Source of the DNA: Leucobacter sp. UBA1945
GTDB lineage: Bacteria > Actinomycetota > Actinomycetes > Actinomycetales > Microbacteriaceae
Assembly: GCA_002336855.1 (NCBI GenBank)
Contig: DDEV01000025.1
Location: forward strand, 2,932-32,954
Length of the DNA: 30,023 nucleotides
Direction of reading: 5' to 3'
Positions 16,160 to 22,838 of the stretch are shown one piece after another. A program made the position numbers and the translations under genes. Each line of letters starts with the position of its first letter. The stretch's first letter is position 1. A model generated the notes under the pieces. It was not told the DNA's origin and made no database searches. It saw nothing but the letters and a program-made list of their open reading frames with translations.

Positions 16160-16732
16160 TCACCCCAACTTGCTCGCCCGCGAGACAACCTCGTCGAGCA
16201 GCGTGTCGAGCTCTTTCACGTGGCGATCGTTGGGGGCAAACTCGCCGTTCTTGTCGAACTCGGTGAACGTCGACATCGCGACCTGTGGCGCGACATCGAT
16301 CATGCCGAACGTCGCCACGATTTGGCGCCACTGCTCGACGGCTCGCGACCCGCTCACCGAGCCGTATGACACGAAGCCGACCGCCTTGTTCGCCCACTCG
16401 GGCCCGATCGAGTCATAGGCGTTCTTGAAGGCCCCCGGCACGCCGTGGTTGTATTCGGCGGTCACGAACACGAATGCGTCGCAGAGGTCGATGTCTCGGC
16501 CCCAGCGTGTGCGGGCCTCGGAGTCGTACTGCCGGTTGGCGCCGCCCGGCACCGTGGCGTCGGTGAGCAGCGGCAGCTCGTAGTCGGCGAGTTCGAGCAG
16601 CACGTATTGCGCGTCGTCTCTGCCCTCTGCGATGTCGGCAACCCACCTGCCGACTTTGCTGCCCTTGCGGCCCTCGCGGATCGACCCCACGATGATGCCG
16701 ACCTGCAGATCACCTGTTGCACTTTCAGCCAT
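16160..16732 (-). CDS. NADPH-dependent FMN reductase family oxidoreductase
   Basis: A 190-residue flavodoxin-fold protein of the NADPH-dependent FMN reductase (azoreductase/chromate reductase-like) family. The FMN phosphate loop is GSIREGRKGSKVGRW near residue 15, and the isoalloxazine-binding motif is TAEYNHGVPGAFKNAYDS near residue 80, followed by KAVGFVSYGSVSGSRAVEQ. Such enzymes reduce quinones, azo dyes or metals with FMN and NAD(P)H, often to limit redox stress. The ATG at 16732 has AAAGGAG nine bases upstream; the longer frame to 16768 is not supported. It lies 92 bases downstream of the SDR gene on the same strand. Confidence 0.9.
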   Translation of the reverse strand: MAESATGDLQVGIIVGSIREGRKGSKVGRWVADIAEGRDDAQYVLLELADYELPLLTDATVPGGANRQYDSEARTRWGRDIDLCDAFVFVTAEYNHGVPGAFKNAYDSIGPEWANKAVGFVSYGSVSGSRAVEQWRQIVATFGMIDVAPQVAMSTFTEFDKNGEFAPNDRHVKELDTLLDEVVSRASKLG

Positions 16733-16824
16733 GAGCAGCTCCTTTCGCTTCGGCGCCGAGCGGCGCACGCTGGTGTCTCACCAGCTTTACACTCGCCGCT
16801 GGGGTTGCCAAGGGGTTGCGCGGC

Positions 16825-17691
16825 TCAGCCTCGCTTTGGCACCATGGCTTCGGCAGTTTGAGGATCGCCGTCGCCCCACGGAGTGATCGCGAGTCGGCGG
16901 GCGCTCTCTGCCGGCGCACCGTGCTCGCGCTCGTAGCTCGCGAGCGATTCGGGGCTGTCGTGGGTCACCCGCAGGTACTTGCCAGACCACGAGTCGAGCT
17001 CGCCGCGATGAATCGCAAGCACGAGGTCTGTGGTCAGCTCGACCGGTGTGAACTCTTTGCGCCCCTGGTGCAGCTCCATCGACCCGGTCATGTCGGTGCG
17101 CACCGTGCCGGGCGCGACGGCGAAGGCGCGCAGACCTAGGGCGTAGCCGGCCTCGTGCAGGTGCCCGGCGATGCGAATCACCCCGGCCTTACTTGAGGTA
17201 TAGGCCGAGGCCTTCGCCCAGTCTTTGGCGCCAGCGCCCGATGAGAGCTCTACGACGCGGCAGTACTGTGCGTTCGCGGCGTTCACCGCGTCGAGCATGT
17301 GCGGAATCACCGCGCGCGACACGTTGAACGAGCCGACGAGGTTCGTCTCGATGATCGCACGCCACTCTGCGGGGTCGGCCTCCCAGAGCGCGACCTCGCG
17401 GTCGATGCGCCCCGCGGCGTTCACGAGCAGGCCGACGGGTACGCCTTGCGCGCTGAGCTCGTCTGCGAGCGCCGATGCGGCCGCCATTGTCGCCTCGGCA
17501 TCGGTGACGTCGATGGCCCTGAAAACGGCGCGGCCGCCGGCCGCAACGATCTCTGTCGCAACGGCCTGCAGCTTGGCCTCGTCACGGGCAATGAGCCCTA
17601 CGGGCGAGCCAGCGGCGGCGAGCGCGAGGGCAATCGACCTGCCGATCCCTCTCGATGCCCCGGTGACGATTGCTGCCCTGATCTTGCTCAT
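16825..17691 (-). CDS. Short-chain dehydrogenase/reductase
   Basis: A 288-residue classical SDR. The cofactor loop TGASRGIG is at residues 10-17, NAAG follows the fourth strand, and the active site has Ser in VVELSSGAG and Tyr164/Lys168 in YTSSK. An arginine after the second strand (LIARDEAKL) suggests NADP(H). The C-terminal 50 residues, after the fold ends, carry YLRVTHDSPESL and may form a substrate lid. Substrate unknown. Transcription is probably leaderless: TAGGCT is followed by six bases and then the ATG. It is divergent from the flavodoxin-like gene with 60 bases between, and both promoters share the same architecture. Confidence 0.9.
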   Translation of the reverse strand: MSKIRAAIVTGASRGIGRSIALALAAAGSPVGLIARDEAKLQAVATEIVAAGGRAVFRAIDVTDAEATMAAASALADELSAQGVPVGLLVNAAGRIDREVALWEADPAEWRAIIETNLVGSFNVSRAVIPHMLDAVNAANAQYCRVVELSSGAGAKDWAKASAYTSSKAGVIRIAGHLHEAGYALGLRAFAVAPGTVRTDMTGSMELHQGRKEFTPVELTTDLVLAIHRGELDSWSGKYLRVTHDSPESLASYEREHGAPAESARRLAITPWGDGDPQTAEAMVPKRG

Positions 17692-17697
17692 GCGACC

Positions 17698-17703
17698 AGC
17701 CTA
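17698..17703 (-). promoter_or_regulatory. -10 box of the leaderless SDR gene
   Basis: TAGGCT on the minus strand, six bases before the ATG at 17691. The transcript should start at the start codon. No convincing -35 is visible. Confidence 0.5.
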
Positions 17704-17739
17704 GCTATGCATGCCCACGGGCCCGGGAGGTGCCGGGCG

Positions 17740-17745
17740 TACACT
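17740..17745 (+). promoter_or_regulatory. -10 box of the leaderless flavodoxin-like gene
   Basis: TACACT followed by six bases and the ATG at 17752, the same spacing as the divergent SDR promoter. No ribosome-binding site is needed for such a leaderless start. Confidence 0.5.
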
Positions 17746-17751
17746 GGCGGC

Positions 17752-18204
17752 ATGACCAGGTTGCTCGTTGTGCATCACTCGCCGACGCTGCCCACTCGCG
17801 GCATCGCCGACGCGGTGCTGGCTGGTGCGCGGCTCGACGAGATCGAGGGCGTCGAGGTGATCGAGCGCGCGGCCCTCGAGGCGACGGTCGACGACGTGCT
17901 CGGCGCAGACGGCTACATTCTCGGCACGACCGCGAACTTCGGTTACATCTCTGGGGCGCTCAAGCACTTCTTCGACACGACCTTCAACGCGACGCACGAG
18001 GCGACGAAGAAGCGGCCGTTCTCTTATTGGATTCACGGCGGCTACGACACGACCGGCGCCGAGATCGCGATGAAGTCGATCACGACCGGCTACGGCTGGT
18101 CGCTCGTCACCGAGCCGCTGATCTTTACCGGCGAGGTCGACGAGCAGTACGTGCAGCTGGCGGCAGAACTGGGTTCGACGGTCGCTGCGACGCTCATGAA
18201 ATAG
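17752..18204 (+). CDS. Flavodoxin-fold NAD(P)H-dependent oxidoreductase
   Basis: A 150-residue flavodoxin-like protein. The phosphate-binding loop is HHSPTLPTRGIADAV near residue 8, and the FMN-ring loop is GTTANFGYISGALKHFFDTTF near residue 63, followed by KKRPFSYWIHGGYDTTGAE. The length fits a short NAD(P)H-dependent FMN reductase or flavodoxin. It probably transfers electrons to quinones or an unknown partner in the cytoplasm. The longer open frame to 17299 is a shadow of the SDR gene; the ATG at 17752 follows a clear -10 box. With the FMN reductase and the two SDRs nearby it forms a loose redox neighbourhood. Confidence 0.88.
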   Translation: MTRLLVVHHSPTLPTRGIADAVLAGARLDEIEGVEVIERAALEATVDDVLGADGYILGTTANFGYISGALKHFFDTTFNATHEATKKRPFSYWIHGGYDTTGAEIAMKSITTGYGWSLVTEPLIFTGEVDEQYVQLAAELGSTVAATLMK

Positions 18205-18245
18205 CTGGCCGAATTTCGCCACGAGAGTGATGTGCGAACGAAATG

Positions 18246-18452
18246 TCACTCCGCCCGAAACTGCGCCCCGGCCTCGCGAAGCAGGCGAATAGCCCTCGGC
18301 CCGAAGCCGTGCAGTTCGAGCAGTTCCCGTTCGGTGTGCCCTGGCAGCTGGCTCATGGTCGTCACGCCGATGCTCGCGAGCGCCCTGGTCGCGGGCGCGC
18401 CGATCTTGGGCAGCGCATCTGTCGAAGCGTCGGCGTCGATGTGGTCACTCAT
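18246..18452 (-). CDS. Small helix-hairpin-helix protein
   Basis: A 68-residue protein. After an acidic start (MSDHIDADAST) it has two helix-hairpin-helix-like units: LPKIGAPATRALASIGVTTMSQL and LLELHGFGPRAIRLLREAG. The LHGFGPRAI turn is the typical non-specific DNA-backbone contact seen in HhH proteins and in the RNA polymerase alpha C-terminal domain. Many actinobacteria carry such stand-alone proteins; their function is unknown. TAGGCT lies six bases before the ATG, so it is probably leaderless. It is convergent with the flavodoxin-like gene. Confidence 0.85.
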   Translation of the reverse strand: MSDHIDADASTDALPKIGAPATRALASIGVTTMSQLPGHTERELLELHGFGPRAIRLLREAGAQFRAE

Positions 18453-18458
18453 GCTGCC

Positions 18459-18464
18459 AGCCTA
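18459..18464 (-). promoter_or_regulatory. -10 box of the leaderless HhH gene
   Basis: TAGGCT on the minus strand, six bases before the ATG at 18452, identical in sequence and spacing to the -10 of the SDR gene at 17691. Confidence 0.5.
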
Positions 18465-18530
18465 TGCAAGATCGGCGGGATGGTCACGGGCTCGATGATC
18501 CTCGTGCCGAAGACAAGCCGAAGACAAACT

Positions 18531-18785
18531 CTAGGCCCGATCGACCAACTCGTGCTCGCCAACGTGGCGCGCGCAGCTCGCGCAGCAGAAGATGGCACCG
18601 TCGGTCTCGACACCGTGGCCGAGAATGCGGCAGCCGCAGTGGTGACACGCGGGGGCCATGAGGTGGGCGGCGCACTCGAAGCTGTCGAAGGTGCCGACCT
18701 GCTCACCCCAGTGCACCGTGAATGTCTTGTCGTATTCGTTGCCGCAGGTGTCGCAGGTCTTCAACTCGGCGTGGCTGGTAGTCAT
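18531..18785 (-). CDS. Cysteine-rich small metal-binding protein
   Basis: An 84-residue protein with nine cysteines (residues 11, 14, 38, 47, 50, 52, 67, 68 and 71) and several histidines. The arrangement is CDTC near the start, then CAAH, CHHCGC and CCASCARH, which looks like two or three zinc-binding knuckles. The CHHCGCRILGHGVE...FCCASCAR segment resembles the bacterial metallothionein-like proteins of actinobacteria and pseudomonads. It probably binds zinc or copper in the cytoplasm, as storage or protection. AAGGAAG lies nine bases before the ATG. The last gene codons are followed by 78 bases before the HhH gene on the same strand. Confidence 0.82.
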   Translation of the reverse strand: MTTSHAELKTCDTCGNEYDKTFTVHWGEQVGTFDSFECAAHLMAPACHHCGCRILGHGVETDGAIFCCASCARHVGEHELVDRA

Positions 18786-18845
18786 CGTTTCTTCCTTACT
18801 GTTGATTCTTCGGGTTTTTGTGTTGCGAGGCGCGGAGCCGCCTTG

Positions 18846-19214
18846 TCAGGCAACGCCACTGAGCGTGGCGGTCACCGCGGCCGCTTCAATGTAGGCGCAG
18901 ACCCAGACGCCGACGAGCGAGACGAGCGCCATCGTGAGCAGGCACGCGGCAAGCAAGCGCAACCGCTTCACGCCCGCGCCGACGACGAGGCGCACGAGCA
19001 CCATCGCGCCGTAGAGCACGATGGCGATGGCCCCACCGGTGATGGCGAGTGGCATAGAAGCACCGCTGCCGCCTGCCATCACGACTCCGAATGAGAAGAG
19101 GCTGGCGAGCAGAAAGAGCGCGCCCATCACGAGCCAGATGGTGCCGCTCGAGCGCCGCAGCGACGGCTGGTTCAGCACTTTCGTCGGGTCGAGCCCGGGT
19201 TCGGTTGGGTTCAT
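18846..19214 (-). CDS. Hypothetical four-TM membrane protein
   Basis: A 122-residue protein with four predicted membrane segments (about residues 25-48, 54-75, 84-105 and 105-120 as a weaker one) after a hydrophilic N-terminus (MNPTEPGLDPTKVLNQPSLRR). Basic residues between segments 2 and 3 (GVKRLR) should be cytoplasmic. I do not recognise the family. The Shine-Dalgarno AGGAGGTG is near perfect and is one of the strongest in the window, so the protein is probably well translated. It precedes the Cys-rich gene by 60 bases on the same strand. Confidence 0.8.
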   Translation of the reverse strand: MNPTEPGLDPTKVLNQPSLRRSSGTIWLVMGALFLLASLFSFGVVMAGGSGASMPLAITGGAIAIVLYGAMVLVRLVVGAGVKRLRLLAACLLTMALVSLVGVWVCAYIEAAAVTATLSGVA

Positions 19215-19371
19215 GGTTCACCTCCTGAGCAACGTCGATACCCCAGTTCTACGCGCGCCGACGCGGCGCCACCACCCCCTGGCCAGGGCCGCCGCTCTGC
19301 CCTACCATGCGAAGTCATTGCACACTCGCGACCGGCATTGCAAGGGTCTGCCCCGCGCCCGCCCCGGCCCG

Positions 19372-19377
19372 TACGCT
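19372..19377 (+). promoter_or_regulatory. -10 box ahead of the 27-residue ORF
   Basis: TACGCT followed by seven bases and the ATG at 19385. This supports leaderless transcription of the micro-ORF and the membrane protein after it. Confidence 0.5.
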
Positions 19378-19384
19378 CGGCGGC

Positions 19385-19468
19385 ATGAAGACAATGTTCT
19401 GGCTGTGGATGGGCATCGTGGTGGTCGGTCTCGCCGCGATGTTCACGCTCGTGGCGATGGGCAGGTAG
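19385..19468 (+). CDS. 27-residue membrane micropeptide
   Basis: A very short ORF encoding MKTMFWLWMGIVVVGLAAMF followed by TLVAMGR. Apart from one lysine and the final arginine it is a single hydrophobic helix, enough to span the membrane once. Support for it being real: a TACGCT -10 box seven bases upstream, the ATG next to the transcription start, and the next gene starting only three bases after its stop codon, which suggests translational coupling. It could be a small subunit of the DUF6766-like membrane protein, or a coupling leader peptide. Confidence 0.6.
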   Translation: MKTMFWLWMGIVVVGLAAMFTLVAMGR

Positions 19469-19471
19469 GCG

Positions 19472-20143
19472 ATGAAGCTCAAGGATCACGCCCTGTCGCT
19501 CGCCTTCGCCGCCGCGTTTGCGCTGTGCCTGTTCGGTCAATCGCTCGCGGGGCTCGCGGCGTTCAACGAAGATCAGCTCGCGCACGGCGGGGCGACGCTC
19601 GACTGGATCGGTTTCGTCACGTCGTCTGAGTTTGTCGTCGACGTCGCCGAGAACTGGCAGTCGGAGTACCTGCAGTTCTTTCTCTTCATTCTCGCGACCG
19701 TGTGGCTCGTGCAGCGTGGTTCGCCCGAGTCGAAGAAGCCGGGCGACGAGGGTCAAGGCGACGACGAGTCGCAGCTCGTCGGGGTGCACGCGAGGCCCGA
19801 CTCCCCCGCGTGGGCCAGGGCAGGCGGCTTTCGACTCTGGGTCTACAGCAACTCGCTGCTGATCACGATGGGCACGATCTTTCTGCTGTCGTGGCTCGTG
19901 CAGGGCCTCGCGGGCACCGTCGTCTATAACGCCGAGCAGGCCGAGCACGGGCAGCCGGCGGTGACCGTCGGCGGGTACCTGATGTCGGCCGACTTCTGGA
20001 ACCGCACGCTGCAGAACTGGCAATCCGAGTTGCTCGCGGTCGGCTCGATGGTCGCGTTCGCGATTTTCTTGAGGCAACGAGGATCGGCCGAGTCGAAACC
20101 GGTCGGCGCCCCGCACGCGGTGTCTGCATTGGAGGCCGAGTGA
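19472..20143 (+). CDS. DUF6766-like membrane protein
   Basis: A 223-residue membrane protein with two similar halves. Each half has a hydrophobic helix, a stretch like FNEDQLAHGG or YNAEQAEHGQ, a segment ending in SSEF or SADF, and then ENWQSEYLQFFLF or QNWQSELLAVGSM. The pattern of two internal repeats, each with two membrane helices, matches the DUF6766 family as I know it; function unknown. The middle loop (residues 85-115) is rich in Glu/Asp/Lys and should be cytoplasmic. It starts three bases after the 27-residue peptide and has no Shine-Dalgarno of its own beyond AGG, so it probably relies on coupling. Confidence 0.82.
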   Translation: MKLKDHALSLAFAAAFALCLFGQSLAGLAAFNEDQLAHGGATLDWIGFVTSSEFVVDVAENWQSEYLQFFLFILATVWLVQRGSPESKKPGDEGQGDDESQLVGVHARPDSPAWARAGGFRLWVYSNSLLITMGTIFLLSWLVQGLAGTVVYNAEQAEHGQPAVTVGGYLMSADFWNRTLQNWQSELLAVGSMVAFAIFLRQRGSAESKPVGAPHAVSALEAE

Positions 20144-20216
20144 TCCCGCGCTCTGCCTGCATCTCTGCCTCGACGCTGCGCGAGGTGGCGAACCAACTCC
20201 CCACGAAAGGAAGATC

Positions 20217-20576
20217 ATGAATCAGCAATCTGAACACCGGGCCCAGCCCGAGCACGACGCCCAGCACGACCCCGCGCACCCCACGGCCACCGCCCCCGAG
20301 TCGGTCGAGCATTCTGTCTACGAGCAGGCGGAGTATGCGGGCAAGCAGGGCCCTGACGCGAATGACCCGCCCGAGGCCGCGAAAAAGAGCGACGGTGATG
20401 GTGCGGGGGTCGGTTCTGATCCCGCGCCCGATCTCGACGGCGAGCCGGGGTCTGATCTCGACCCCGACGAGAGCGCCGATGTGATGGAAACGAGCCAGGA
20501 GGCGCACCGTATCAAAGAAACGCGAGATGACCAGCGCGAAGACGGAGGAATAATCTCGCTCGATCCTGGCGACTGA
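20217..20576 (+). CDS. Acidic, disordered hypothetical protein
   Basis: A 119-residue, strongly hydrophilic protein with few hydrophobic residues, rich in Asp, Glu, Gln, His and Pro (HDPAHPTATAPESVEH; DLDGEPGSDLDPDESADV). It is expected to be intrinsically disordered, with possible short helices near residues 30-45 and 88-105. AAAGGAAG lies just ahead of the ATG, which supports translation. Codon use fits a real gene. It follows the DUF6766-like gene by 73 bases on the same strand and precedes the SixA gene by 84 bases. I do not recognise a family; such proteins are often stress-related in actinobacteria. Confidence 0.72.
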   Translation: MNQQSEHRAQPEHDAQHDPAHPTATAPESVEHSVYEQAEYAGKQGPDANDPPEAAKKSDGDGAGVGSDPAPDLDGEPGSDLDPDESADVMETSQEAHRIKETRDDQREDGGIISLDPGD

Positions 20577-20660
20577 TCGGGGATTTCTCCGATACCCTGC
20601 ACTTAGGCGGGGGCGCTTGGTTTGCATTGGGCCGGCGCGCGCTGCGGGGATGGAGGGGAA

Positions 20661-21140
20661 ATGCGCGAGCTCATCTTGGCGCGACACGCGAAGTCTGACT
20701 GGGGCGATGCCCGGCTCGCCGATCACGATCGCCCGCTGAACGCGCGCGGCCTGCGCGACGCGCCCCGCATGGCCAGGCATCTCGCGGCCGACGGGGTGAC
20801 TGTTGAACGCATTCTCGCGAGCACCGCGCTGCGCGCGCGCAGCACGGCCGAGGTGTACGGTGCGCAGCTCGGGGTCGCGGTTGAGCTCGATGCTGAGCTG
20901 TATCTGGCCCCCGCGCAGACGCTGCTGCGCAAGGCCGCGGCGTCTGGCGCCTCGTCGGTCATGATCGTCGCGCACGACCCGGGCATCTCCGACCTCGCTT
21001 CGTTACTTTCGAACGACGGCATTCTGCACATGCCGACGTGCGCGGTGGCGCGGTTCGTGTGGAGCGTCGACAGCTGGGGCGACGCGATCACCCACTCTGT
21101 TGACGACTGGAGCTTTGCGGCGCCGAAGTTGCTCGCGTAG
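20661..21140 (+). CDS. sixA: SixA-like histidine phosphatase
   Basis: A 159-residue histidine-phosphatase-superfamily enzyme. The RHG-type motif is ARHAKSDW with catalytic Arg8/His9, followed by DRPLNARGLRDAP, STALRARSTA, and the second catalytic histidine His105 in IVAHDPGIS. The RHAKS start and the short length fit SixA, which removes phosphate from the histidine of phosphotransfer domains; in actinobacteria the substrate is untested and could be another phosphoprotein or small molecule. The ATG at 20661 has GGAGGGG right ahead of it, which argues against the longer frame from 20622. The DUF4031-HD gene starts 17 bases after its stop. Confidence 0.9.
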   Translation: MRELILARHAKSDWGDARLADHDRPLNARGLRDAPRMARHLAADGVTVERILASTALRARSTAEVYGAQLGVAVELDAELYLAPAQTLLRKAAASGASSVMIVAHDPGISDLASLLSNDGILHMPTCAVARFVWSVDSWGDAITHSVDDWSFAAPKLLA

Positions 21141-21145
21141 CGCGG

Positions 21146-21151
21146 TACGCT
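21146..21151 (+). promoter_or_regulatory. -10 box of the leaderless DUF4031-HD gene
   Basis: TACGCT followed by six bases and the ATG at 21158. It lies just after the SixA stop codon, so the downstream gene may have its own promoter as well as read-through. Confidence 0.5.
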
Positions 21152-21157
21152 GAGCGA

Positions 21158-22129
21158 ATGGCGATTCTGATTGATCCGCCCGCGTGGCCGGCGCACGGCA
21201 CGCTGTGGAGCCACCTCGTGTCTGACAGCGACTACGACGAGCTGCACGCGTTCGCCGCGCTGCTCGGTGTGCCCCGGCGCGGCTTCGACCTCGACCACTA
21301 CGACGTGCCGGCGTCGCTGCACGCTCGCGCCGTTGCGCTCGGTGCGCGCGAGGTGACCGCGAAAGACGTGGTGTTCTCGCTGCGCGCTGCGGGGTTGCGG
21401 GTGCGCGGGGTCGAGCGCGACGCGGCGCGACCCGTGCGGCGGCGGCAGTATCTGGTGGCGGAGTGGACGCTGCTGGGTGATGCGGTTGGGATGGCTGGCG
21501 TCGCTTCTGGTGCTTCTACTGCTGACCCGTGGCGGGAGCTCGGCGACTCGCTGATTGGTCGCTGGAACGAGGGTCACCGCCGCTACCACGACGAACGGCA
21601 CCTCGAAGACGTGCTGCTCGCGCTGAATCATCTCGGGCTTCGCGGTGAGCACATCGAGGTCGAGACGCTGCTCGCGGCGTGGTTTCACGACGCGGTGTAT
21701 CTCGGAGCCGCAGACGGCGCCGACGAGCGCGACTCGGCCGGACTCGCGGTTGCTTCGCTGGGTGCGCTCGGCCTTGACTCCGGTCTGACGCAGCGCGTTG
21801 GCGATCTCATCGCGGCGACTACACCGGGAGTCGACGTTGGCGATGCTGCTCCCCCGCTTGCGCACCTGCTCGACGCGGACCTCTCGATTTTCGCGGCGTC
21901 GCCCGGGCGATATGCCGAGTATGCGGCCGCTGTGCGCGAGGAGTATGCGCACGTTGCTGACGCGGACTTTGCGGCGGGGCGCTCGCGGATTCTCTCGGCA
22001 TACTTGGCGCAGCCCGAGATCTATCGGACTGGCGCGGCGTCGGAGTTATGGGAGGCTAGGGCGCGGGCGAACCTTGAGCGGGAAGTCTATGCCTTTCCGT
22101 CTAACCTATGGACAGATCATTCAAGGTAG
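21158..22129 (+). CDS. DUF4031 domain fused to HD-type phosphohydrolase domain
   Basis: A 323-residue fusion. Residues 1-90 are DUF4031: it starts MAILIDPPAWPAHGTLWSHL, then YDELHAFAALLGVPRRGFDLDHYDVP, and its function is unknown. Residues about 125-310 resemble HD-domain metal-dependent phosphohydrolases: RRYHDERHLEDVL (His144, His148), AAWFHDAVYL (the His177-Asp178 pair) and LLDADLSIF with the final metal-binding Asp. A nucleotide or nucleotide-like substrate is likely. Codon use becomes AT-richer in the last 15 or so codons (EVYAFPSNLWTDHSR), which suggests that the left edge of the inserted island has replaced the original 3' end. The remaining protein looks complete in all motifs. Confidence 0.85.
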   Translation: MAILIDPPAWPAHGTLWSHLVSDSDYDELHAFAALLGVPRRGFDLDHYDVPASLHARAVALGAREVTAKDVVFSLRAAGLRVRGVERDAARPVRRRQYLVAEWTLLGDAVGMAGVASGASTADPWRELGDSLIGRWNEGHRRYHDERHLEDVLLALNHLGLRGEHIEVETLLAAWFHDAVYLGAADGADERDSAGLAVASLGALGLDSGLTQRVGDLIAATTPGVDVGDAAPPLAHLLDADLSIFAASPGRYAEYAAAVREEYAHVADADFAAGRSRILSAYLAQPEIYRTGAASELWEARARANLEREVYAFPSNLWTDHSR

Positions 22130-22272
22130 CAAAGGGTATCGCCACGGCATTTTGCCTCTATGCATGTGCAATCGATCCTATTCGCAAACGAGCCTATCTC
22201 GGTGACCCTCCAGAACCTAACCCCATGCGTCCTGGACACCCCATGCGATCAGCCATGCGGAGAAGATCATAA
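22108..22272 (+). CDS. Possible 54-residue ORF at the island's left edge
   Basis: An ORF begins at the ATG at 22108 inside the last codons of the DUF4031-HD gene in another frame, and runs for 54 residues (MDRSFKVAKGIATAFCLYAC, then AIDPIRKRAYLGDPPEP and a Met/Arg-rich end). The first 40 residues look protein-like, with a hydrophobic stretch. There is no convincing ribosome-binding site, and the last 56 bases are antisense to the SLATT-like gene. It could be a broken remnant or chance. Confidence 0.2.
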   Translation: MDRSFKVAKGIATAFCLYACAIDPIRKRAYLGDPPEPNPMRPGHPMRSAMRRRS

Positions 22273-22810
22273 GGAGTGTCGGGAGCAGAAATGGCACTAG
22301 GTATTGAAGCAACTTTGCAAACGGCAGATTTCTCAGTCCTCCAGCTGTTGCAATCGCGTGGTCAATCGGTAGGTGATTCTCTGATTGGTCCAATAGGAAG
22401 TTGTACCTCGCTTGAAGATTCTGCACCTCACGCATGTCTAGTGAGGCCTTAGATTGAATGAGCGTTTCAAGTTCAACTGAGAGAGCTTGCATTCCGCGAT
22501 AATTTCCAAACATGTCCCGAGAGCGAGCAGCGTAGGACACTGAACTAACCACAATTGCAACTGTCAATGAAAGCACAGCGAGAATCACCATGAATGCCGG
22601 GAAAAGAGTCGAGGTTTTTAACTCAGACACCAAGCTAATAACTGAAACCGCGATCAGCGCGCCCGCCAAGGTGAATTGGGCGGCATCCCACCATTGGCCG
22701 CAAAGTCGCAGTCGCCTTTCCTTATAGAGACGGGCGAGGTAGGTCTTATAGACGCGTTCACCAAGCAGCCTAAGGGATTGCTCCGTGCTCTCACTTCGCT
22801 TCTGGTTCAT
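22217..22810 (-). CDS. SLATT-like membrane effector linked to the reverse transcriptase
   Basis: A 197-residue membrane protein. An N-terminal basic helical part (about residues 8-40, LRLLGERVYKTYLARLYKERRLR) leads to two closely spaced membrane segments (46-64 and 70-94). A cytosolic helical region follows with YRGMQALSVELETLIQSK and LQARYNFLLDQSENHLPIDHA, and then a third hydrophobic segment (167-191). The two-TM hairpin plus helices ending in a xxENHxxxD pattern is how SLATT domains look; SLATT proteins are predicted pore-forming effectors of bacterial conflict systems, and one SLATT branch is known to be linked to reverse transcriptases. I chose the ATG at 22810 because AAAGGA lies just upstream; 22825 is an alternative. 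It follows the RT gene by 28 bases, in one operon. Low GC. Confidence 0.75.
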   Translation of the reverse strand: MNQKRSESTEQSLRLLGERVYKTYLARLYKERRLRLCGQWWDAAQFTLAGALIAVSVISLVSELKTSTLFPAFMVILAVLSLTVAIVVSSVSYAARSRDMFGNYRGMQALSVELETLIQSKASLDMREVQNLQARYNFLLDQSENHLPIDHAIATAGGLRNLPFAKLLQYLVPFLLPTLLMIFSAWLIAWGVQDAWG

Positions 22811-22838
22811 GTTTGTCCTTTTCATAAGCTCTGAGTCT

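Noticed and set aside
20723..21952. 409-codon and similar long minus-strand frames across the SixA and DUF4031-HD genes (also 19211-20218 and 19863-20975)
   Set aside because: Arg/His-rich translations without motifs, each overlying genes with clear family signatures on the plus strand.
22205..22260. Three copies of CCATGCG near the SLATT stop codon
   Set aside because: They fall within or beside the codons for the repeated AWG residues at the protein's end, so coding sequence explains two of them and the third is short enough for chance.
22217..22810. Phage holin as an alternative reading of the SLATT-like protein
   Set aside because: It has a cytosolic helical core between the second and third membrane segments and sits in an RT operon with no phage structural or lysis genes nearby.
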